Assembly: GCF_029962835.1 (NCBI RefSeq)
Contig: NC_080577.1
Location: forward strand, 25,030,501 to 25,094,500
Source of the DNA: Magnolia sinica
Lineage: Eukaryota; Streptophyta; Magnoliopsida; Magnoliales; Magnoliaceae
DNA: 64,000 nt
Reading direction: 5' to 3'
Shown: in pieces, positions 36,858 to 48,500 of the stretch
How positions within the stretch are numbered: position 1 is the first letter of the stretch
Layout of the letters: each line of letters starts with the position of its first letter
Program-made: the position numbers and the translations under genes
Notes under the pieces: model-generated
Databases searched by the model: none
Told to the model about the DNA's origin: nothing
The model's input: only the letters and a program-made list of their open reading frames with translations

Positions 36858-39800
36858 AAACACTAATCAGAAAAAGATAAGATGGAGAGGGCATAGTTCT
36901 TATACATGGGAATAGAGCACAAGCTTTCTCAATTTGGTTGTGATGAGGTCTTGTATGGGGTTGGGAGTGTTTTGGTCTATATGCTTTCTCTTGGGTAGAA
37001 TGATAGTTCGTTTCACAGGGTGACAGATCCGGTGAAGCCAAGCCAGAAGAACCAGAATACACTAGATCCGTAGATCCATCTCTTCAGAGTATGTGTCGCA
37101 GGGTAATGTATCAATCCCATCCATTTCACACGACTCTTTAAGTGGATTTCTTATGTTTCAGAAATGGAAACTATTGGAAGATCCTGTACATCATTTTTCT
37201 TCAACTTACCCAATTGAGTATTTGACTGGCAGCTATTCTAGTTTTCTACCATCACTTTGGAGTCCACAGATCAGACGGACGAGTATCTAGAAAGTTTTGA
37301 AACATAACCATCCATGCAATGGCCCAGTACATGAATGGACCTCGTTGATACATCACACTGCGGTGTATATTGTGGGGATATGGCTCCAACATTTCCGATT
37401 CTTCAGGCTGTGTGGATGTTGCTGGTAGTTGTTAAGTTGCAGTTAATTAGAACAGTGTATGAGGGATTGCATCAAGCTGAAGTCATAACAAACCTCAAGA
37501 AGAATCCATCCAAAACAGCCTCAAAATACTCACATGAGTTCCCACCAAAAGAAACAAAAATAAAACAAGTAAAAAAGAGCAACTTCTTTTCTTATCAAAC
37601 ATACTTTAAAACTATAAAAGTGGAGGAATACGAGTGTGTAATGATTTTATTTTCAAATAATGAAGTAATTCAAGGCTTTAAGCTTGGATTTTTAAATCAG
37701 TCCAACTTGGCCTTAAAATTAGGTTCTGGTCAAAAACTCGGAAGAAGACTCAGGTTTATATCAGTAGCGCTTGGTCTAAAGATTTAGGCTCTGGTTAAAA
37801 ACTCAGGAAGAATATTTCAGCCATGGCATGGACATCGGCATTCTGACAAAATGTTCAGATCCAGGTCAATCAACCATTGCGAGTTGTCAGTCTTGTGATC
37901 TTAATCAAAGAGCCCCCTCCAAAGAATCAGAACCTAGTTTGGATCTAACTTGACAAATCTATATCAATGGTGATTGGTGAGCCAACATCAGCACACATTT
38001 ATGTAACCTGAGAAACCAATCAATGGTTGGTAAGTCAATATCTAAGGGTAGAGCTTTTAGATGCTCCGCTAAATCATGGCTGGAGAGACTTCTAAAGCAT
38101 AGTTAATATAGGCATGTGAGCAGACTTCTAAAGCATGGTCAATATAGGCTGTGTTTGGGGCAGCACTGAAAAGAAGCCCAGCAAAGCACTTGGGACCGAA
38201 TCATCACCAAAACGGAGGAGACGCAAATAAAGGCCTTCTCTGCAGTTCTCACCCAAAACCACAAGTGCCATAAGAAACCAAGGTGGCATTCTTACCTCAA
38301 CCAGAATTTAGAAGTAGAACATCCTGTTCAAGGTCTGAAGTACATCCAAAACCAAAACATATCAATTTCAGTGCCCAGTGATACAAATTAAGCCCATATT
38401 CGAGAGAGGTGAGTATTTAGGAATGCTTAACATGTTTTAATGCATTATAAGACTGTTTTTGGTACCGAAACTTGCATGTAATCTGACACATACCCAATAT
38501 CAGTTATAACTGATACAAGAATTACCCCATTTTAAGCTTTGATCCTGTTGGCACTGGGAACCTAGAGATGGCCCTAAGATGCTGTAAACATCACGATGCA
38601 TGGCAACTATGCTTTTCCAGTAATAGCTATGTAATTATCATGACCAACCATCTATTGAAACTACGACTGAACGGACAGCTTGAACTCCGGCTAGCACTCT
38701 TTAACTGGGTTGGCAGTTTAAATAATCGTCTTTAGCTACAACTAAATATACGCCTAAAACTCTAGCTATTGGTATGACTGGGTTGCTCATAAGGAATTGT
38801 CTCCTCCAATATGCAGCTAGGATGGAAAACGGCTTCAAATTTCACAAGAAACAGCTTCACTTTGAACTGTAGTTAAAACGACTTCTTTGAGCTGTAGTTA
38901 AAAAGGTGGGCAAAAAGAACATGGTTGAAAGCCGAGTCCTAATGATATCAAAGAAACACACCAATCTCATCAAAACTCAAACTACAATTATGTAATTAAA
39001 AGAACCTAAAAAGCATATCTATTCAGTTATGCGCCAACAGGATTACTTCTAAAATTTTCTAATGAACACGTCTCAGGATATAGTTTGTTTTTGCAGGCTT
39101 AATAAAAAAGCAACAGATAAATCTCCAAATGAACAGATGACATTTTTTTTTCCCGGATAGTCAATTGCTAATGAACAGATGACAAAATAACTCCTGCATA
39201 CAACTGTCTGACATACCATGCAGGTGGAACACAAGCAACCATACCAACCAAAAGAACATGAACTGGGCTCAGAGTATCTTGAGTTCAGCAGCATTCCCCC
39301 CCATGGCCTCGGTTAGCAATCGAATGAATCAGATCCCTCCAACAGTTTTTCATGCCCGCCCCCATTTAAAAACTTCAAAATTGGCGCGGGTATACATCTG
39401 ATTCCAATCTAGAAAGCGGCATCTCCTGTACAAAAGGCCAAATACAGGGGGAAAACAATTATGCCATTGACAAATATCTCAACTACTACTATGATTATCC
39501 CTACGCTGTGACTATCATTCAACCCAAGCTTGCCTAGCTCCATCCAGTCTATTCTATACCATATAGCAGAAAAGCTACCGAGATAGTATCAAGCACAAGT
39601 TCTAATTACGAAATTTATGAAGTAGCATCGCCAGGTCCCCTCCTTAGATATCAGAATGCTTAATGCCATATTATTTAGAAAAAAAAAAACAACATAAGTA
39701 TCCAAGCACACAAGGTAAATAGTCTAATACGAGCTACTCTAGCTTTAACACTAGAGATGAGGAAAAGGCTCCAGAATATAGCTAAAGCAGGCGCAAGTAA

Positions 39801-40072
39801 ACAAGCCAAACATAACAAACTGCACTTCAAGACAAAAACTAGAGAGAGGTATGTGCTATTCCTCAGAACTACTCATTATATACTAGAAAAATAGCTACCA
39901 CTGCTAACTACTGGGATTCAAGCAATCCAACCAGTCCCAAAATCCGCTTTCATCTGCACAAGCTATCCCTCCACGAGCGAGACAACGATCCGAACCAGAT
40001 TTCGGGAGTAAGAAAAGGAAGATTCCTCAAAATAAGAAATACCCAGTTGACGTCGCAAGCAGCTGCATTTCA
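36858..40072. other. intergenic region between convergent genes
   Basis: Holds the 3' UTR of the unc-13 homolog at the left and that of the hnRNP-like gene at the right (perhaps 39300-40072). A 150-codon frame at 37335-37787 has no recognisable domain and is not called. No transposon ends were recognised. Confidence 0.5.
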
Positions 40073-41200
40073 CTACTGTTGAGCCTGCCTGGACTGAGCA
40101 CCTCCGTAGCCACCACCATAACCACCATTTGCCTGGGCGGCACCATAGCCATCACCCCTCCATCCTGCGTTCATATAGCCAGAATTCCCATTGGCATCAC
40201 CATAGCCACTGCCCATGTAACCAGTACCTGCCCCCTGTTGGTCTCCCCCACCACCACCAGCATTAGCATTTGGGGTGCTTGAAGCACGCCCCCCTACAGC
40301 ACCATAGCTGCTAGGATTAGCATACCCCTCGTTCCCACCATAACCACCATAGCCGTATCCCTGGTTCCCATAACCCGTGGCCCCACCTGGAGATTGGCCT
40401 GATTGTGCAGGAACAGTCCCAGCACTACCAGCAACAGCTGAACCAGGACCATTCCAACCTGCAGCTCCATACCCTGTATTTGCACCATAGCCAGCAGAAC
40501 CATATCCAGAAGAAGCTTGATTGTTCCATGGGCTTCTTGGGGCACCAGGTGGGCCACTAACATAACCCGGATTAGGAGCATTTCCATAGGCCCCGGCAGG
40601 GCCTCCATACCCAGCATTAGCACTACCATAGCCACCAACGCCATAACCACCATAACCAACGCCATTACTTGCTGCACCATATCCATAGCCAGGTGTACCA
40701 TAGGCGGAAGAACCATATGCCGGAAAACCACCTCCAGACGCCTGAGGCTGCATGTACCTATTAGCATTACCATCATATGAGCTGGTGTTGACACCAGAAC
40801 CACCATAGCCCTGATAGCCCCCACTACCAGTAGAGCGGCCACCACTGCCAGGATTTGCATCTTTTGGAAGAGCACGTTTGACTTCCACAAGTTTTCCATT
40901 CAACTCATGGAAGGACTTGTGTAGAACTCTATCTACAGCATCCTCAGTATCAAAGGAGATAAAACCGAATCCACGAGGACGTTGGGTGGTCTGATCATAC
41001 ATTACTACTACATCAGTTACATGGCCGTAATTCTCAAAATATTGACGGAATCCTTCTTCTGTTAAAGTGGGAGGTAGCCCTCCAACGAATATCTTCTTGG
41101 TCTTAATATTGCCACCACCTGGAACATTTCTCCCTGCATTGGGGTTTCCAGATCGAGAGGTGTGCTGTTCTTCTCTTGACAAAGCCCTTTTAGCCTCCAC
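40073..41200 (-). CDS. RNP1: hnRNP1-like exon 2 (residues 75-449)
   Basis: Starts VEAKRALSREEQ after the acceptor at 41201 and ends QARQAQQ with TAG at 40075-40073. The frame stays open upstream into the intron (to 41245), but homology and the AG fix the border. Confidence 0.93.
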   Translation of the reverse strand: MEAKRALSREEQHTSRSGNPNAGRNVPGGGNIKTKKIFVGGLPPTLTEEGFRQYFENYGHVTDVVVMYDQTTQRPRGFGFISFDTEDAVDRVLHKSFHELNGKLVEVKRALPKDANPGSGGRSTGSGGYQGYGGSGVNTSSYDGNANRYMQPQASGGGFPAYGSSAYGTPGYGYGAASNGVGYGGYGVGGYGSANAGYGGPAGAYGNAPNPGYVSGPPGAPRSPWNNQASSGYGSAGYGANTGYGAAGWNGPGSAVAGSAGTVPAQSGQSPGGATGYGNQGYGYGGYGGNEGYANPSSYGAVGGRASSTPNANAGGGGGDQQGAGTGYMGSGYGDANGNSGYMNAGWRGDGYGAAQANGGYGGGYGGAQSRQAQQ

Positions 41201-44200
41201 CTGAACAACCAAAGCAGAGATTACACTGGGGGAAAAGAGGAACAAAAAAAAAAAAAAGACAACAGAAACTAATGCAGAATTTCATATATTTCATAGACAT
41301 GCAATGAAATGGACAATGAAATTTTGAGAATACATCCCAAAAAAAAAATATTGTTTCATGATTTCTCTATAGGGAGATATTTGATGTCGCTGTTTAAGTG
41401 TCCGAAGGTGGCTCTTAATCACATCGATAAGCTTAGGCAGGATTTTCTTTGGGGGGATTTAGCCAAGAAGAATAGGTACCACCTTTTTGACTTGGGATGA
41501 AGTGTGCAAACCTTACAACAAAGGTGGTGCTAACATCTGCACCTTGGAGCTAATGAATGAAGCCCTTTTAGGCGAATGGTGGTAGCATTTCGGTACAGAG
41601 GTGGGAGCTCTTCGGAGTGAGGTTATTGCTAGCAAATATGGTTGTTCAATTGGTGGATGGTGGACCTAGGAATCTTCCCTCTACGGAGCACAGGGTGTCC
41701 CGAATCCGTTACGTATCGGCCGTAGCGGCCAATACATAACGGTAACGGTCGTACCCGTTACGCGATATGGGGGCATAACAGGCGACCCCCCGATTTTGTA
41801 ACGTAACGGCCGTTACGGGGCGTAACAGCCGTTATTGCCCCATAATGGCTAGGCCGTAACGGTCAGTTTTTTTTTCTTTTTAAGCTCTGCTTTTTCAGTT
41901 TTTTGAAACCACTTGCTTCCAAACTCTTACTCAATCCTTCTATTACTATTTTCGACCAATCTTGGATTGGTATTTGAGATAAAAACACATTATATTACAG
42001 ATTTTCTTGAATCAAAGCTCCATGGGGCGTGGGCCATTTTTCGTAAATTCATCAAAAATAGGTATTTATACTTTTTATTGTATGTTTTGCCGTTTTAATC
42101 ATAAAATATGATGTGTTAATCATAGTAGAACATGTTAATGTGCATTTTACATATTTGTGGTGTCATTTTATATTTTTTTCTATTTACGCACTAATTTTGT
42201 CCCTTTTTTAAAAAATTCGAAAAATCATTTTTTAATGAATGGTTTGCTATTTTAATCATAGAATATGATATGTTAATTATAGTAGAACATGTTAATGTGC
42301 ATTTTACAGATTTGTGGTGTCATTTTATATATTTTTATATTTTTTTCTATTTACGCACTAATTTCGGCCCTTTTTTTTAAATTCGAAAAATCATTTTTTA
42401 ATAAATGGTTTGCTATTTTAATCATAGAATATGATGTGTTAATCATAGTAGAACATGTTAATGTGCATTTTACAGATTTGTGGTGTCATTTTATATTTTT
42501 TTATATTTTTCTATTTACGCACTAATTTCAGCCCTTTTTTTTTAAAATTCAAAAAATCATTTTTTAATGAATGGTTTGCTGTTTTAATCATAGAATATGA
42601 TGTGTTAATTATAGTAGAACATGTTAATGTGCATTTTACAAATTTGTCGTGTCATTTTATATTTTTTTTATATTTTTTCTATTTACGTACTAATTTCAGC
42701 CCTTTTTTTTAATTCGAAAAATCATTTTTTAATAAATGGTTTGCTATTTTAATCATAGAATATGATGTGTTAATTATAAACACATCGTGGATGGCTACAT
42801 TGGACACCGAAAATGTTTGGTTCGAGCATTTGGGCACTTTGGATGTCCGTAGGTGAAAGTCCCTAAACCTCCGAGGCCAGGAGACGCCCCAACGTCTAGA
42901 CCAAGTGGATACATGAGCGCCCGAGTGCCGAATACCAGTAGGCCGCGTCTCCCATTGTGTCGTGGTCGGTTGGGAGGGGGTGTGGCCTTATCCGCCCAAG
43001 TGAGGGAGCTGTAAGCTAGGCTGAGTTTAACTAGCTCGCAAATGAGTCTGCTATCGATGAGCCGGGCAGATATCGGCAGACTACTGGTTAGGTGGATAGT
43101 GTGGTCTCTTCCACTCGCTGGGCTGTGTGGCTAGGGAGGCAGCAGTCAGTGTGGAGTGTACTAGACCCCGGTGATGATCCCAGAGAGGAACCTTACTGAT
43201 ATGTGGACTTATTGAGCAAGAATTGCATACTCATTCATTCATTCATTCACTATCCACTCGGGCTGGTGGTGCACAACTATTTGTTACGTGTACCTTCGCA
43301 TGGCCAGGATTTCGGTTGGGCGCGCGACTAACCTAAGATCAGGAGTTTACCACATTGAGTCTAACTATCCAAATTTAGGTATGGGACTGGTTTGGATAGA
43401 AGTCCCTTGTGATGGATCCCGTAGCCTGTGATATTATGTACTGTCATCCCGACCTCACACTCCAGCTTGGTCATTTCATTCGCATCGCATATTGCATCCG
43501 CAAGCATATGGCATTTTGGATTGTTATGTTTTCTGTACTTATATAGCCTAGACGGACTTAGCAAGATTTATATATTGCATTGTACCCTCGGCATCTGATA
43601 TTTGGGTTTCTATGACTCCTCATTTGCATAGTTAATCTGTATTGCGTACTCTGATATTGTATGACTTATGGACTTGCCAGTATTTTCGCTTACTCTATTA
43701 TCGTATGATTCATGATCTTGCCAATATTTCTGACATTGTATTGCATTGAATATTTGGCACTTATCTTGTGCACACACTTTCACCACCCTCTAAGCTTTCT
43801 ATAAGCCTATGCACGATAGATGTGTGCAGGTGGCATTATGTTGCAGCAGCATTGAGCATGGAGTGTACAGCGGTCTTCTGGAGCTTTGATTTTGATATAT
43901 ATATTTCCCTTTTAGCACTGTATTCAAATGTTTAATATTAGTGGATATGTGATGATGATGTTGCCTTTGTAATTTGGGTAAACTTGTAGTTATGCTTATT
44001 ACAAGATAAATGTATGCTGGAAAATCCTCCTTATAGGACCCCAGGATCGGAATCTGGCGCATGCACGCTGGGAGCCGAGAATGGGGTACCACGGAGGCTG
44101 TCGGCATCGGATTCAGTGATCAGGAATTTTGTGAGCCCGGTTTCCGAGTTTGAGGCGTGACAGAAGATGGTATCAGAGCATGACTTGGGAATACCTGAAG

Positions 44201-45545
44201 ATAACATCACATATCTGCTAATAACTACCCTTCACTCTATGACTGTTGAGAACTTAGAATGGTTAGATCCCCGAGTTTGAATAACTTAGAGATTTTCTGA
44301 TATAGCTCCCCACCGTTGAGATTATGAGGCTGCATAGTATTCCAGTTTTGATCGTTTTTAATCTGAGATCCGAGGTTCAGCGAGGTCATCGTAGTGTTGA
44401 TGAAGCGTCTTAGGAGCATGAGGCTGAGATTCGTGTGCGTTAAGTCATTAACCCCATCTCTTAGGTGTTTGACTATGTTGGGATGTTGTGTTCTGATAGG
44501 ATTTTCCCCCTTGGTGAGCTCTGTATTGGTCGTGTTCTGTTTTAAATTTCGATGACGAAATTTTTATTAGGAGGGGAGAGCTGTGAGGCTCGTATCCTAA
44601 TTCGTACTGTTCCGTAGACTCCCGCGATCCTTCACGTCGAATTCCGGCAACCTGTGACCTATAATCGACGTTTGCGAGCGACCCTAAGTTGTATCCCGTA
44701 AATCTGAGTCTGCTCAATCCGAGACTTGTATCATTGCGACCGCACCGTCGCCGCGGTTCCGATGTCGCGTCTTGCACACTGATTCGATACCTTGGCCAGG
44801 AATTGTGGGCCCGCGTTCAGTTCGAGGAAAACACCACGCGTTTGCAATCCCAAGAGAATCTCTACATCATGTCCCATCAATCAATCAATCACCTCATGTC
44901 AAGTACAAGAGCAACCCCAAAGTCAACTCTCTCCCTCTCTCTCTCTTACACACCCATACATGTCAAGTACAACTATCACCTCATATCCATCACTCACATC
45001 CATCACCTCTCTTACAACCATCCCTTCTCTCTCTCTCTCTTCACAATTTACGAGCAACAAAAAATGGTGGACATCCAAGCTCTTCCAAGGAGAGAAGTGT
45101 GTGTGTGGCCCACTTCCCATCCCAAAATCCATCATCTTAACCCTTCATTTCTCATCATCTTTCATCAAAGTGAGACACAAGAAGATTGGCGTTCCATCGG
45201 ACCAAGAAGATCAAACGGTGGGTGCTTTATAGGCCTAGATTTAATGCTTTGATGATGGGCCAAGTAAGGCCTACCGATTGATGGTATGGATCTCACTTTG
45301 GACCCTAGATGTGACCAACGGCCCACCTTGATCCTCATGATCATTCCATGATGGGGCCATTTTCCATGAACCCCATCATGATGTTTAGTTTCCTTGCATG
45401 AATAGGGTCATCTAGACCTTACATTTTGGTGGAGAAAGGATCTCCACCGTTGATTTTGATCGGTGGGCCCACATGTAATGGGACCCACTTGATTTATGTT
45501 GTGATGTATGGGAGGGCCCATACTGTCGGGGTCCCTCCATCACGC

Positions 45546-45594
<49 letters not shown>

Positions 45595-48500
45595 TTTTTG
45601 GTGTGATGATGTGGTCATCCATCCAGATGAACCCCATCTTGATGTATGTCTTATCCACACCACCCAGCCTTTTGGTGGCCCACCTGGACATCTCATCTAT
45701 AGGTGGGGCCCACCTTAAATATATGTTGTGTGCCCAAACCGTCCAGCGTCCAGGGACGCTGGACGTGAACTGAAAACAAAAAATATTAGCGTGATACAAC
45801 AAGCTTTGGGGAGGGCCGCTCATGTAGGCCCCACCTTGAAGTATGGGTCTAATCCACGTCGTTCATCCCATTCCCCAGCTCATTTGGGGGGGGGGAGGGG
45901 GTTGGTTTGTGAACACTTCTCAGGTTTGGCATTATAGAGCCCCTCTGAAAATCGAGGCTCTTGCTTGGCTAGCGGGAAGAAAGAGAATCCTTACCATTGA
46001 CAACCTGCAAAAGGGATCCATGACTATTCCAAATATTTGCCTTCTCTGTATGTCCAGTGCAGAGACAGTGAACCATCTCCTCATTCATTGCTCCTTTGCT
46101 AGCAAAGTTTGGGCCTCTCTTCTTGCGAGATTCAGCCTAGCATGGTCTATGCCTTATGATATTGGTGATGTCCTCTCTACCTAGCACGGAGTGGCCCTTG
46201 GCAAGAATTCTCACGCGTAATGGAGACTCTATCTTCTTGCCGGTTTATGGGCAATTTGGGGCGAAAGGAACGGGAGAAGTTTCCATAACACTTGTGGTAG
46301 TGTGGATTGGGTTGCTAATCATGTGAGGGATATTGTGTTATAATGGGGTGCGGCCATGGGTCGTTTGAGTTAGTTTGGTTTTTTTGCTCTCCCTTTGTTC
46401 TCTGTTTTCCTTTTGCTGTTTTTGCTTTTTTGGCGCTATCTCAGCGCCTTTTCAATGAAATCTTCAGTTATGTTTCAAACAAAAGGGAGATATTTGATAC
46501 TCTGGTTGTGTATGGTGCTTGATACACAAGCACTTATGTCATATACTAACTCAAATTAGAGTGACTGAATTGTGGAGCCCACTGTCACTAAGTTACAGTC
46601 CAAAAAACAAATATTTGAACTACCCTAACCTATATTCATAGACAATTCTTTGCTCAAATAAGACCATTGGATATTTTTCTTTTTCTAGAATTTCCATTGG
46701 ATATTTTTCATTTTTAACCGTCCAATAAAAGTCCGCCAATATGTTAATCAGATAGTAGACTAAGCATAATTCTGGGTTCATCTTACATATAAACCCGTAT
46801 TCAAATTTGGACGGTTTAATTGAATTACTCGGAAAGGCATGTATGCAATTTCAAAGTAATTTCTAAGTGCTTGTGTATCATCCATCACACTGTCAGGGTA
46901 TCAAAGTTTTTCTCTTTTCTATAATGTAAGGAATTAATGCAAACCAAGAGGAATAAACCCACCACACCTGGAATCTCTTGCACTAAAAGGAAATGAAACA
47001 AATACAAGAGTAATTGAAAGCACCACAAGATAATCAAGTGCTAGAAATTTAAACATCAAACTAATTATACATATGACAAATTTCAAAGTCCATGGAAGAG
47101 AGATGGAACACATCCAATTTGCACCACAAAAATCAATGTGCATTCATTGGAAGCATGTGTTTCACAATATAGAGGAACAGAACCTTGAAACTAAAATGGG
47201 TATCTTTACTGAACTGAAGTGCAACAGATATTCTGAATGTTGGGGGACATTGGTTGTTTTTCTTGCATAAAGTGCCTTGGTTTCTCTGCTAGTTTGCTTC
47301 GCCAAGGATGTAGGCTTTTAGATTGGTTTGACTGGCCCAGGCTGTGGACTTAAACGTTGGTTTGCTTGGCCCAGCTGTGGGCTATTATCTTTCTTTGATT
47401 GGCTTAGGCAGTGGGATTCTCTTTTGTTTTTCCCTCTCAGCCCAGCTGTGAACTTTTTTTTTGGTCTGGGCTGTGGGCTTTTTCCGCATGATTTGGATTG
47501 GCTAGATCTTTTCTAGCAGATCTGACGCTGTCATGCTTGCTTTTCCCCAACAGGTGGCGTTTTTGGTTGATTAATAAATGTTTATCTTCCAAAAAATATA
47601 TTCTGAATGTTTGAGTACTGGTTCCAATGGTTTAAATATCGACAATATCAGCCGATATATCCCACGATATATCTTGTATCCCACCTGTGCAATACGAAAC
47701 TGAGAAGTAGTACCAATATATCCCACGTGTTCGATCCGGTGAGCATTTACAATTTTCGATCTCTTTTTTGTTGAAATTATGTTCAATCAGTGTCAAATGG
47801 TTACAATTCCATTGGTTCTTCATGTTTTGCATGAAAAATCATGGAGTTGGAGCCTTGATTTCGATATCCATTGGCTATACATGTTCTCCATTTTTTTCAA
47901 AATTTTCCTACAACCAGTTGTTAATTGAGACTAATTTCTAAGTATTCAGGAGTATTTGATGAAATGATCATTCACATACACTCTAATTTTGAAATTTGAT
48001 TGTAGGTAGTCTGATTTGGAAAATTTTGGAAAAAAATCAAAATTTTCCCAATTTCTCCCAAATTGCCTGCAATGTTGCACTCCAAACATGAAATCAAGCA
48101 TGTATGAGGGTTGATAAACGGATTTGTTAAGTCCTTGTGATTTTTTTAAAATAAAAAACATTTTAATTAAAATTTATTAAAAAATTAGATTCTTTTTTCG
48201 AAATTTCCCTTCAATCAGCTATCAATTGAGACTAATTTCTAAGTATTTAAGAGTATTTGATGAAATGATCATCCCATACACTCTAAATGTTATGCATTCA
48301 ATTTGAATATATTTGCATTATTTCAGTCAGTCCGCGTATAGTTTAGGACCCTATACAAAGGAAACCTATTATGTGAACTTCTTTTTTGAGATGTTATGAT
48401 TTAAAAGTGTGTATTAAGGTCTTTTTTAACAATCACTGAAGTTTCATTGAAAAAATCAACCATTTTCCCAACGTTTCCCCATGTATCCCAAAAAGTGGAT

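Noticed and set aside
37335..37787. 150-codon plus-strand frame between the two genes
   Set aside because: No recognisable domain, low complexity in Lys/Phe, no splice or family support. Probably chance.
40294..40899. 201-codon minus-strand frame rich in Met/Val/Leu
   Set aside because: An alternate frame of the Gly-rich tail of the hnRNP-like protein. It could mimic a membrane protein but has no independent support.
42289..42712. Phe-rich hydrophobic frames resembling membrane proteins
   Set aside because: They arise from the T-rich 163-bp tandem array; the repeated frame contains stops and shifts.
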